This document shows, in pieces, positions 1-5,147 of a DNA stretch of 9,195 nucleotides (its first letter is position 1; each line of letters begins with the position of its first letter). This stretch comes from Candidatus Bathyarchaeota archaeon (GTDB taxonomy: Archaea; Thermoproteota; Bathyarchaeia; Bathyarchaeales; Bathycorpusculaceae): contig DAOVFC010000012.1 in the NCBI GenBank assembly GCA_030668645.1, positions 1 through 9,195 of the forward strand, given 5' to 3'. A program made the position numbers and the translations under genes. The notes under the pieces were generated by a model, which saw only the letters and a list, made by a program, of their open reading frames with translations, had not been told where the DNA came from and did not search any database.

Positions 1-16
1 TCAGAACGTTTACTCA

Positions 17-37
17 CAAAATAACTGTCAAAATAAC
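17..37 (-). terminator. Candidate oligo-T terminator of tRNA-Gln
   Basis: Just downstream of the tRNA 3' end, the minus strand contains two copies of GTTATTTTG with a 12-bp period (plus-strand CAAAATAAC at 17-25 and 29-37). Each copy gives a TTTT run in an AT-rich context. Archaeal RNA polymerase is known to terminate at short U-tracts without a strong hairpin, so this is a plausible terminator. There is no stem-loop. The repeat itself is seen; the termination role is inferred. Confidence 0.35.
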
Positions 38-42
38 ATTGT

Positions 43-118
43 TGGTAGCCCGGGGGAGATTCGAACTCCCGTCAGCGGGTCCAAAGCCCACTATGCTTGT
101 CCACTACACCACCGGGCT
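43..118 (-). tRNA. tRNA-Gln (anticodon UUG), CCA encoded
   Basis: Read on the minus strand this is a complete cloverleaf. The acceptor stem AGCCCGG pairs with CCGGGCT, followed by discriminator A and an encoded CCA at 43-45. The D arm GTGT/GCAT closes with two G-U pairs. The anticodon stem GTGGG/CCCGC has one T-G pair, with loop CTTTGGA. Then come a 4-nt variable loop, the T stem GGGAG/CTCCC and the loop TTCGAAT. Loop positions 34-36 (bases 84-82) read TTG, so the tRNA decodes CAA as glutamine. The CTTTGGA loop and A1-U72 pair are typical of archaeal tRNA-Gln, which in archaea is normally charged with Glu and then amidated by GatDE. No intron is present. The gene begins 5 bp after the stop codon of the upstream nucleotidyltransferase gene. 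Confidence 0.95.
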
Positions 119-123
119 TTACA

Positions 124-1251
124 TTAAATTTTGAGCTGTTCCTTTAATAAATGATTTTGAATTAAATCCTTTCTTTCTTGACGTATTTTGAGCATGATTT
201 TTCGGGTTTTCTCGACTGTGTCAGCCGCGTCATGCTTTTTAACGTTTTTTAAGTGTAGAAACTCTAGTATGTGCTCGTAGTTTTGAGGAGTTTTCTCTTC
301 TAGGTTTTCTAAAGAACGTATCATCGTTGTGTAATCCGTCTTCACCTTCTCGATTGAGGATTTTAACCAGAGGTAGTTTTCAACGATGTCGAGAAATATT
401 TTGTTTAGGTAATGTGATGCTTCAATGATCTGTCCAGAGTCGATCAACGATTTTGTGCGTATGATCACACCCTGCAGAAAAGCGGGATTCAGGTAATACT
501 TCAGTTTAGTCTTAACTTTAAAGTGGGCAGACTCCAGCGCATAAGAATTTTGCTTTATCGCAGCGTTTATTTCATCCCAGATCTGTTTGAAAAGCCTTAA
601 TCTGTGTTCAACACCTGCACTCTCCGTTCTACACAGTCCAGTTATGTTTAGGTACTCGTCAAACAGGTTCTGCATTCCCAGTTTTCCCGCTGAATGTTCG
701 AGTTTCTTGACGAATCGGCTGTTTGAGAAGGGTTCCAGAGCTATTTCCATCAAGATTTTCATCGTGTTTTCTAACGCCACAGTGGCGAAAAGATGTGCGC
801 TGCGGAAGTCTTCTCTCGAGAACGCTGAGGTTGCACGGCTTAGGTATATGTCTGATTCTATGACGTGCGCCTCTGTTCTGATGTCGATTCGTTCAGGCGA
901 ACCGTAAGATTTAACCATCAAAAGCTTGGTGTTCGTCAGGGACCAGTCTCTGTCGTAGAGGATCTGCATCTCGTACAGTTTCTGATCTATTTCCGGAGGG
1001 ATGCAGCCGAGGATCCAACGTTTTGGAATACGGTTCAAATCTACAAACAACCCTTTGATTTCGATTCTCTCCACGTATTCGTAATTGAAATCGCTTGTAT
1101 CCAAAAGGAGTAGGTCAACATCGCTTGATGGGGCGGCGTCGCCGCGACTCCAGCTTCCGAACAATCCCACACCGTAGATGTTCTCTTTGACTCTCATCTC
1201 CCTAACAATCTTCTCCAACGTTTTCCGTATGTTCTCCGGAAGCCTCATCAC
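124..1251 (-). CDS. Nucleotidyltransferase-fold protein (MNT/kanamycin NTase-like) with helical, HEPN-like C-terminal region
   Basis: The N-terminal 100 residues carry the polymerase-beta-like nucleotidyltransferase signature: GSWSRG at 32-37, then D44-V-D46, and a probable third carboxylate D71 in VDLNRI. These are the metal-binding residues that transfer an NMP from NTP to a target, so the active site looks intact. Residues about 130-375 are almost entirely predicted helix. They include an R-X6-H motif at R179-H186 that is compatible with a HEPN-type or KNTase C-terminal helical domain, but I cannot assign it firmly. The target is unknown: a small molecule, protein or tRNA are all possible. 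No separate antitoxin or partner ORF is adjacent. Tandem starts exist, GTG at 1251 and ATG at 1248; AAGGAA at 1261-1266 is better spaced for GTG. The tRNA-Gln follows 5 bp after the stop. Confidence 0.8.
   Translation of the reverse strand: MMRLPENIRKTLEKIVREMRVKENIYGVGLFGSWSRGDAAPSSDVDLLLLDTSDFNYEYVERIEIKGLFVDLNRIPKRWILGCIPPEIDQKLYEMQILYDRDWSLTNTKLLMVKSYGSPERIDIRTEAHVIESDIYLSRATSAFSREDFRSAHLFATVALENTMKILMEIALEPFSNSRFVKKLEHSAGKLGMQNLFDEYLNITGLCRTESAGVEHRLRLFKQIWDEINAAIKQNSYALESAHFKVKTKLKYYLNPAFLQGVIIRTKSLIDSGQIIEASHYLNKIFLDIVENYLWLKSSIEKVKTDYTTMIRSLENLEEKTPQNYEHILEFLHLKNVKKHDAADTVEKTRKIMLKIRQERKDLIQNHLLKEQLKI
144..151 (-). promoter_or_regulatory. Candidate TATA box for tRNA-Gln, inside the 3' end of the nucleotidyltransferase gene
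   Basis: The minus strand reads TTTATTAA, centred about 29 nt upstream of the mature tRNA 5' end. That would place initiation about 3-4 nt before the tRNA, the usual archaeal arrangement. It lies within the last codons of the upstream CDS, so the tRNA could be transcribed independently or as part of a read-through transcript. The motif is AT-rich and could be coincidental. Confidence 0.45.
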
Positions 1252-1307
1252 CTGAACACTTTCCTTCTTTAAAACAGTAGTAGGTCTAAGTATTCAAAAT
1301 TTGTGAG

Positions 1308-1317
1308 TAAAATATTT
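1308..1317 (-). promoter_or_regulatory. Candidate TATA box for the nucleotidyltransferase gene
   Basis: The minus strand reads AAATATTTTA, which would predict a start near 1287 and a leader of about 36-39 nt containing the AAGGAA Shine-Dalgarno-like element. It is directly followed by TTTACTCACAAA, one arm of the 12-bp inverted repeat that also occurs at 9-20. The region is AT-rich, so the exact element is uncertain. Confidence 0.35.
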
Positions 1318-1334
1318 CTGACTGAATCGCAAAC

Positions 1335-1342
1335 TTTATATA
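1335..1342 (+). promoter_or_regulatory. TATA box of the TFB gene
   Basis: TTTATATA, preceded by the purine-rich AAAC of a BRE-like element, is the best TATA box in the window. A start about 26 nt downstream falls near 1364-1366. This leaves a leader of about 100 nt before the TFB start codon, long compared with the very short leaders inferred for the aIF1, oxidoreductase, permease and reductase genes here. Confidence 0.65.
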
Positions 1343-1380
1343 TTTAAACCTTACTTTTCAGTAAACCACGGCGGGGCCGG

Positions 1381-1428
1381 ATGCAGGTTTCTGATTCCGA
1401 GCTTCTGATGAGGAATATGAAAGAGTAA
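1381..1428 (+). CDS. Possible 15-codon upstream ORF in the TFB leader
   Basis: An ATG 15-17 nt after the inferred TFB transcription start opens a 15-codon frame (MQVSDSELLMRNMKE) that stops at TAA 1426-1428. It is out of frame with TFB. The only ribosome-binding candidate is a weak G-rich stretch, GGCGGGG, just upstream. I do not recognise the peptide. A frame of 15 codons can occur by chance. It earns mention because it sits inside an unusually long leader, and its stop lies directly before the 5' arm of a helix that could control TFB translation. It is seen in sequence; translation is unproven. Confidence 0.25.
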   Translation: MQVSDSELLMRNMKE

Positions 1429-1459
1429 CGGTTCTCACGTCGCATAGGCAACCGAGAGG
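1429..1459 (+). promoter_or_regulatory. Two mutually exclusive short helices around the TFB ribosome-binding site
   Basis: CGGTT at 1429-1433 pairs perfectly with AACCG at 1450-1454 around a 16-nt loop, leaving the Shine-Dalgarno-like GAGAGG (1454-1459) mostly free. Alternatively TTCTC at 1432-1436 pairs with GAGAG at 1454-1458 (four Watson-Crick pairs and one G-U), which would bury it. The two pairings share bases and cannot coexist. Both are short, so the switch is an inference. Confidence 0.25.
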
Positions 1460-1465
1460 ATTGAA

Positions 1466-2404
1466 GTGAGTAAAAAAGGGACGAGAACTCGTCAGCGTCT
1501 AGTTGATAAGTGTCCAGAATGCGGTAGTGTAAACCTTGTTCATGATTATGACACGGGTGAAACCGTTTGCGGCGACTGCGGGCTTGTTTTGTACGAGCAG
1601 ATGATGGATAAGGGACCTGAGTGGCGTGCCTTCACTCAGGAGGAGAAAGCCTCAAGGAGCCGTGTCGGAGTGCCTATGTCCTATTCTGTTCACGACAAGG
1701 GCTTGTCCACGGCGATAAGCCATATCAACCGTGACGCCTTCGGAAGAAAGCTTCCTCTTTCCACGCGCTTGCAGATGTGGCGTCTAAGAAAGTGGCAGAT
1801 ACGCTCCAGAGTGCATTCTTCAATCGATAGGAACCTTGCGCAGGCGATGGCTGAGCTTGACCGCCTTTCGGATAAAACTTACATTCCGTCACCTATCAAA
1901 GAGAAGGCTGCGGTTATTTATCGTAAAGCCTTGGATAAAGGCTTGGTTCGAGGCAGATCGATTGCGGCTATCGCGGCTGCCGCGCTCTACGCGGCTTGTC
2001 GTGAGAGGGGAACCCCGAGGACCCTTCGTGAAATCGCGGAATCAAGCTTGGTTGATAAGAAGGATGTTGCACGTTGTTATAGGCTTCTGCTCCGTGAACT
2101 TGACATTCAGATGCCACTGGCTGACCCCCTTACATATATTTCAAAGATCGCTGAAAGAACGGGAATTTCTGGTAGAACTCAGGGAATTGCCATAAAGATT
2201 CTTCGGGAGGCTAAAAAGAAACGTGCTAGCGCCGGCAAAGACCCCATGGGTTTAGCCGCCGCAGCCTTGTACATTGCCTGTTTGCAGAGTAGTGAGAAGA
2301 AGACGCAGAAGGATATTGCTGAGGCCGCTGGGGTCACTGAGGTTACGGTGAGGAACCGTTACAAGACCTTGAAGACGCAACTAAATCTAGAGGTTCCGGA
2401 TTAG
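1466..2404 (+). CDS. tfb: Transcription initiation factor B (TFB/TFIIB)
   Basis: TFB is the archaeal homologue of TFIIB. It binds the TBP-TATA complex and the BRE, recruits RNA polymerase and helps open the promoter. The 312-residue length is normal for the family. An N-terminal zinc ribbon uses C16, C19, C35 and C38. The B-reader/B-linker region follows at about 50-84, including GPEWRAF and the highly conserved DKGLSTAI (77-84). Two cyclin-fold repeats follow at about 120-205 and 214-305, the second ending in the helix-turn-helix VTEVTVRNRYKTL that contacts the BRE. The start is GTG at 1466 with GAGAGG 6 nt upstream. An in-frame TAG at 1445 excludes any earlier start, and the next ATG would remove the zinc ribbon. 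The stop overlaps the stop of the convergent zinc-ribbon gene by 4 bp. Confidence 0.97.
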   Translation: MSKKGTRTRQRLVDKCPECGSVNLVHDYDTGETVCGDCGLVLYEQMMDKGPEWRAFTQEEKASRSRVGVPMSYSVHDKGLSTAISHINRDAFGRKLPLSTRLQMWRLRKWQIRSRVHSSIDRNLAQAMAELDRLSDKTYIPSPIKEKAAVIYRKALDKGLVRGRSIAAIAAAALYAACRERGTPRTLREIAESSLVDKKDVARCYRLLLRELDIQMPLADPLTYISKIAERTGISGRTQGIAIKILREAKKKRASAGKDPMGLAAAALYIACLQSSEKKTQKDIAEAAGVTEVTVRNRYKTLKTQLNLEVPD

Positions 2405-2607
2405 TTTTCCTCTTCCTTTTCAAGTTCCATAACTAAGGGTCCTCTGTATCCGCAGTTTTCGCACACGTATTTTTTGGGGGTTAGCCCGTAGTCGAGACCG
2501 CTGGATAAGTGTATCTTTGGGCTTCCACATCTCGGGCAGTACTTCTTGGCTGGTTTTCGATGTTTTATTGTCTTGAGTATTTCCCGTATGTTTTGCAGCG
2601 TGTTCAC
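2401..2607 (-). CDS. Small zinc-ribbon protein, downstream of aIF1
   Basis: This 68-residue protein has one four-cysteine zinc ribbon: CPRC at 24-27 and CENC at 49-52, the latter followed by GYRGPLV. A basic N-terminal stretch (about 7-22) and an acidic tail (ELEKEEEN) flank it. Such ribbons in archaea usually bind nucleic acid or mediate protein contacts in transcription or translation. I recognise the fold but not a specific function. It starts with GTG at 2605-2607, with GGAG about 11 nt upstream, and lies 24 bp after the aIF1 stop, so the two genes are probably co-transcribed. Its 3' end overlaps the TFB stop on the opposite strand by 4 bp. The short length is natural, since a complete ribbon is present. 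Confidence 0.85.
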   Translation of the reverse strand: MNTLQNIREILKTIKHRKPAKKYCPRCGSPKIHLSSGLDYGLTPKKYVCENCGYRGPLVMELEKEEEN

Positions 2608-2631
2608 TTTGGGCCTGCTCCTTCTGCGCGG

Positions 2632-2940
2632 CTATTGAAGCTCAATGTTTTCTTCAGGGTATCCCAGCTTCATTAGGTATAGATGAACCTTTTCACGGTG
2701 GTCCCCTTGAAGCAGTATTTGACCGTTTTTCGCTGTTCCTCCACATGCACAAAAGTTTTTGAGTTTCTGCGCTAGGCTTCCGAGATCTGTGTCTTTGTCA
2801 TTTACGCCGTCTACTATTGTTATTGCCTTGCCCCATTTACGTGTCTCCCGCCTTATACGGATTCTCTGTTGTTCTTTCCCGATTTCGCCACACACACACA
2901 AGTCTTTGGGAAGCCCGCATATCGGACAAATATCAGCCAT
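2632..2940 (-). CDS. Translation initiation factor aIF1 (SUI1 family)
   Basis: aIF1 binds the small ribosomal subunit near the P site and enforces fidelity of start-codon selection; it is the homologue of eukaryotic eIF1/SUI1. The protein is 102 residues when started at the ATG at 2938-2940. An N-terminal zinc-binding region, CPIC (5-8) and CVC (15-17), is typical of the archaeal form. The SUI1 domain follows, with conserved segments TIVDGVN, LKNFCACGGTAKNG, ILLQGDHREKV and LMKLGYP. An open frame extends 15 codons further upstream, but those codons overlap the TATA box and lack family similarity, so I reject that start. The inferred leader is only about 8 nt. It heads a two-gene operon with the small zinc-ribbon protein. 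Confidence 0.96.
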   Translation of the reverse strand: MADICPICGLPKDLCVCGEIGKEQQRIRIRRETRKWGKAITIVDGVNDKDTDLGSLAQKLKNFCACGGTAKNGQILLQGDHREKVHLYLMKLGYPEENIELQ

Positions 2941-2969
2941 GACACTCAGATTTATAGTGAATAGGGCTG

Positions 2970-2977
2970 TATATAAA
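2970..2977 (-). promoter_or_regulatory. TATA box of the aIF1 operon
   Basis: The minus strand reads TTTATATA, followed by CAGCC, centred about 33 nt upstream of the aIF1 ATG. Initiation near 2948 would give a leader of about 8 nt. A perfect 6-bp inverted repeat, ATAGGG at 2961-2966 and CCCTAT at 2991-2996, brackets the box symmetrically, as a repressor might, though repeats this short arise by chance. Confidence 0.6.
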
Positions 2978-3014
2978 ATTTTCAAATCAACCCTATGAAT
3001 CTGAGATTAGGAAG

Positions 3015-3026
3015 GACTGTTCAGTC
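3015..3026. repeat. Small inverted repeat GACTG-TT-CAGTC in the aIF1/oxidoreductase intergenic region
   Basis: A perfect 5-bp inverted repeat with a 2-bp spacer lies about 36 bp upstream of the oxidoreductase TATA box, beyond the aIF1 promoter. Its shape fits a dimeric regulator half-site pair, and a second small repeat, AATCT-G-AGATT, is at 2998-3008. No regulator gene is adjacent. Either repeat may be chance. Confidence 0.25.
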
Positions 3027-3062
3027 TGCTAAAAGTTAGTAGCGGTTTGTCATTATAGGAAA

Positions 3063-3070
3063 GTTTTAAT
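3063..3070 (+). promoter_or_regulatory. Candidate TATA box of the saccharopine dehydrogenase-like gene
   Basis: GTTTTAAT, preceded by the purine-rich GGAAA, is centred about 28 nt upstream of the ATG at 3095. Transcription would begin about 2 nt before the start codon, giving an essentially leaderless mRNA. This agrees with the lack of a Shine-Dalgarno sequence and supports ATG 3095 over the upstream TTG at 3086. Confidence 0.5.
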
Positions 3071-3094
3071 GATGGTAACTCTTGGTTGTCTGAC

Positions 3095-4243
3095 ATGAAA
3101 ATTCTTGTCTTAGGCTGTGGAAACATAGGTTCCGTCGCCGCGAAAGACTTTGCTGAAAATGTGAGCTCGACTGAAGTTGTCGTAGCGGATAAAGAAGGTG
3201 CGAAAGCTAAAGAGGTTGCCGAAAGAATTGGCAAAGATAACGTTTCATGGATGCAGTTGGATGCTTCAAACACCGCAGAATTAGTGAATGCTCTGAAAGA
3301 CTTCGATTTAGTTATGGGGTTCTTACCTGGAAAACTTGGCTACGGCTTAGCTAAAGCATGCATTAAGGCTGAGAGAGATTTGGTGGACGTTTCTTTCATG
3401 TCTGAAAACCCTCTAACGCTGAACAAAGAAGCCGTAGAAGCGGGCGTCACAATCGTCCCGGACTGCGGTTTAGCCCCTGGAATCAGCAACGTTCTTGTGG
3501 GACACGCTTTAAGCAGACTTGACAATGTTCAAGACGTTCACATAACGGTTGGCGGTCTTCCAGAAAAGCCTATGCCACCTTTAGGCTACACGATAACATG
3601 GTCGCCGGAAAGCCTCATAGACGAGTACTGTCGAAAAGCGAGGATAATCCAAAACTACGAAGAGGTTGAGGTGGAAGCGTTAAGTGGACTGGAAAAAGCG
3701 GTCTTTCCGGAGATCGGCGAGCTCGAGGCGTTTTACACTGATGGGCTTAGAACGTTACTCTACACCGTTGAAAACGCGAGGAACATGTGGGAGAAAACGC
3801 TTAGGTACAAGGGGCACGCCGAAAAAATAAGGTTACTAAAGACGTTAGGATTTTTCGACGAAAAGCCCATAGAAATCAACGCCTTCAGCCTTCCGCCCAG
3901 AAGGCTCACCGCCAAACTGTTAGAGTTGAAACTGCGAAAGCCTGAGATTAAAGACATCGTTTTGATGAAGGTTGAGGTGTGCGGTTTCGAAGAAAACAAA
4001 CGGATACGTTACGTTTACCGTCTGCTTGACCGTTACGACGAGGAAAAAGGAATAACCGCCATGGCTAGAACCACCGCGTATCCAGCGGCAATCATAGCTC
4101 AGCTAACACTTAAAAAGCTCATAGAGCAAAAAGGTGTTGTTCCTCCAGAGAGGATTGGCATGAAAAAAGAGCTTTTTGATGCGATTTTGGCTGCGTTGGA
4201 AATGCGGGGAATAAGGATAAGCAAAGAGGAAATTGTGGATTAG
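3095..4243 (+). CDS. Saccharopine dehydrogenase / lysine 6-dehydrogenase-like oxidoreductase
   Basis: This 382-residue NAD(P)-dependent oxidoreductase has an N-terminal Rossmann fold: the dinucleotide loop GCGNIG at 7-12 and an acidic residue D32 at the end of the second strand, which favours NAD over NADP. The segment PDCGLAPGISN (122-132) and the GGLP motif (153-156) are hallmarks of the saccharopine dehydrogenase/lysine 6-dehydrogenase family, whose catalytic domain forms the rest before a C-terminal return to the Rossmann domain. Members act on lysine, saccharopine or carboxynorspermidine-like substrates. Many archaeal members are annotated only as saccharopine dehydrogenase, and the true substrate here cannot be read from sequence. 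Neighbours do not include other lysine or polyamine genes. The ATG start gives the canonical MKILVLGCGNIG beginning. It stops 7 bp short of the convergent ABC ATPase gene. Confidence 0.85.
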   Translation: MKILVLGCGNIGSVAAKDFAENVSSTEVVVADKEGAKAKEVAERIGKDNVSWMQLDASNTAELVNALKDFDLVMGFLPGKLGYGLAKACIKAERDLVDVSFMSENPLTLNKEAVEAGVTIVPDCGLAPGISNVLVGHALSRLDNVQDVHITVGGLPEKPMPPLGYTITWSPESLIDEYCRKARIIQNYEEVEVEALSGLEKAVFPEIGELEAFYTDGLRTLLYTVENARNMWEKTLRYKGHAEKIRLLKTLGFFDEKPIEINAFSLPPRRLTAKLLELKLRKPEIKDIVLMKVEVCGFEENKRIRYVYRLLDRYDEEKGITAMARTTAYPAAIIAQLTLKKLIEQKGVVPPERIGMKKELFDAILAALEMRGIRISKEEIVD

Positions 4244-4250
4244 GCTATAG

Positions 4251-5147
4251 CTACGTCACAATACCCATCCGATGCAGCTCTTCTCTTAGGCTATCCTTAA
4301 TCTGTTTGAGACCTTGTCTTTTCTCCACGTATTCGTCTCCGCTTATTTTGCCAGCCTTGAAATCTTTGTCTAACTGATTCAATTGAGGGTCTATTTCCGT
4401 TATTCTCGCTCTTAACTGGTCGACGTAGGACACAATCTTTTCTTCTGCGATGGCTTCCGTTGGAGTTAACGCCATTTTTATTACGCCATCTTCAATACGC
4501 AGTATTCTGTCGGTTGCCCTCGCAACGCTTGGATCATGCGTGACCATGATTATGGTCTTACCAAGCTCTCTGTTTATTTTCATCAGATAGTCCACAACTA
4601 TCTTTGCGTTCACGGTGTCCAACTCGCCGGTGGGCTCGTCTGCCAGAAGGACCGGTGCGTCATTCGCTAAGGCGGCTGCCACAGCTATGCGTTGTTGTTC
4701 TCCTCCGCTCAACTCTTCGGGTTTATGGTGAGCGCGGTTTGTTAATCCGACTGTCTCGAGAAGCTCTCTCACGCGCTCAACTCTATGTTTTCTCGGAGCG
4801 CCCGAAGCAATCATGGGGAGCTCAACGTTTTCCTCCGCCGTCAACGTGGGAATCAGGTTTAAGGTTTGGAACACGTGTCCAACCATTTTTCTGCGGTATT
4901 CGACGAGCTGGACGGCGGACAGGGCGGTTACTTCAGTGTTTCCGACGTGGACCACGCCCCCGGTTGCTTGGTCTAATCCGCCGACGATGTTGAGCAGCGT
5001 TGTCTTTCCGCTTCCACTGGGACCTATAATGGCTATCATCTCGCCAGCTTTGACATCCATGTCTAACCCTCTCAGGGCTTGCACTTCGACCTTGCCTATG
5101 CGGTAGACTTTGATCAGATCTCTAACCTCTACGTCTAGACCCTTCAT
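4251..5147 (-). CDS. ABC transporter ATPase, LolD/MacB-type, with C-terminal extension
   Basis: This is the nucleotide-binding subunit for the FtsX-type permease encoded just upstream; it hydrolyses ATP at the cytoplasmic face. All motifs are intact: Walker A GPSGSGKT (42-49), Q-loop Q94, signature LSGGE (146-150), Walker B VLLADE with catalytic E171, D-loop GELD (174-177) and switch H204. The sequence most resembles the LolD/MacB/FtsE group. At 298 residues it is about 70 longer than typical LolD. Residues about 230-298 form a charged, predicted helical or coiled-coil tail. Part of it, 259-280 (LDKDF, GKIS, DEY), resembles the SHOCT motif. Its ATG overlaps the permease stop as ATGA, indicating translational coupling in one operon. 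No periplasmic adaptor gene of the MacA type is next to it. Confidence 0.93.
   Translation of the reverse strand: MKGLDVEVRDLIKVYRIGKVEVQALRGLDMDVKAGEMIAIIGPSGSGKTTLLNIVGGLDQATGGVVHVGNTEVTALSAVQLVEYRRKMVGHVFQTLNLIPTLTAEENVELPMIASGAPRKHRVERVRELLETVGLTNRAHHKPEELSGGEQQRIAVAAALANDAPVLLADEPTGELDTVNAKIVVDYLMKINRELGKTIIMVTHDPSVARATDRILRIEDGVIKMALTPTEAIAEEKIVSYVDQLRARITEIDPQLNQLDKDFKAGKISGDEYVEKRQGLKQIKDSLREELHRMGIVT

Noticed and set aside
17..37. Two copies of CAAAATAAC at a 12-bp period, considered as the start of a repeat array.
   Set aside because: There are only two copies of 9 bp in AT-rich sequence; no further units are present, so a tRNA terminator is the simpler reading.
9..118. Integrative-element attachment site at the tRNA-Gln 3' end.
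   Set aside because: No direct repeat of the tRNA 3' end occurs elsewhere in the window and no integrase gene is present; the 12-bp repeats are inverted and do not overlap the tRNA.
1386..1416. Possible C/D-box sRNA or kink-turn in the TFB leader (CTGA at 1391-1394, TGATGA at 1406-1411).
   Set aside because: The order is D-like then C-like. No proper upstream C box, downstream CTGA or terminal stem was found, and the flanking pairing ATTCC/GGAAT does not form a kink-turn geometry.
2941..2985. Longer aIF1 form starting at the ATG 15 codons upstream.
   Set aside because: Those codons contain the TATA box of the operon, and archaeal aIF1 proteins typically begin MADIC-like, as the ATG at 2940 does.
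3086..3094. TTG start giving three extra residues to the oxidoreductase.
   Set aside because: TTG is weaker, the ATG at 3095 gives the canonical Rossmann N-terminus, and the TATA spacing fits a leaderless message from 3095.
3007..3273. Antisense open frame opposite the oxidoreductase N-terminus, and similar long antisense frames within TFB, the permease and the reductase.
   Set aside because: They show no family similarity, have composition imposed by the opposite-strand gene, and lack promoters or ribosome-binding sites.
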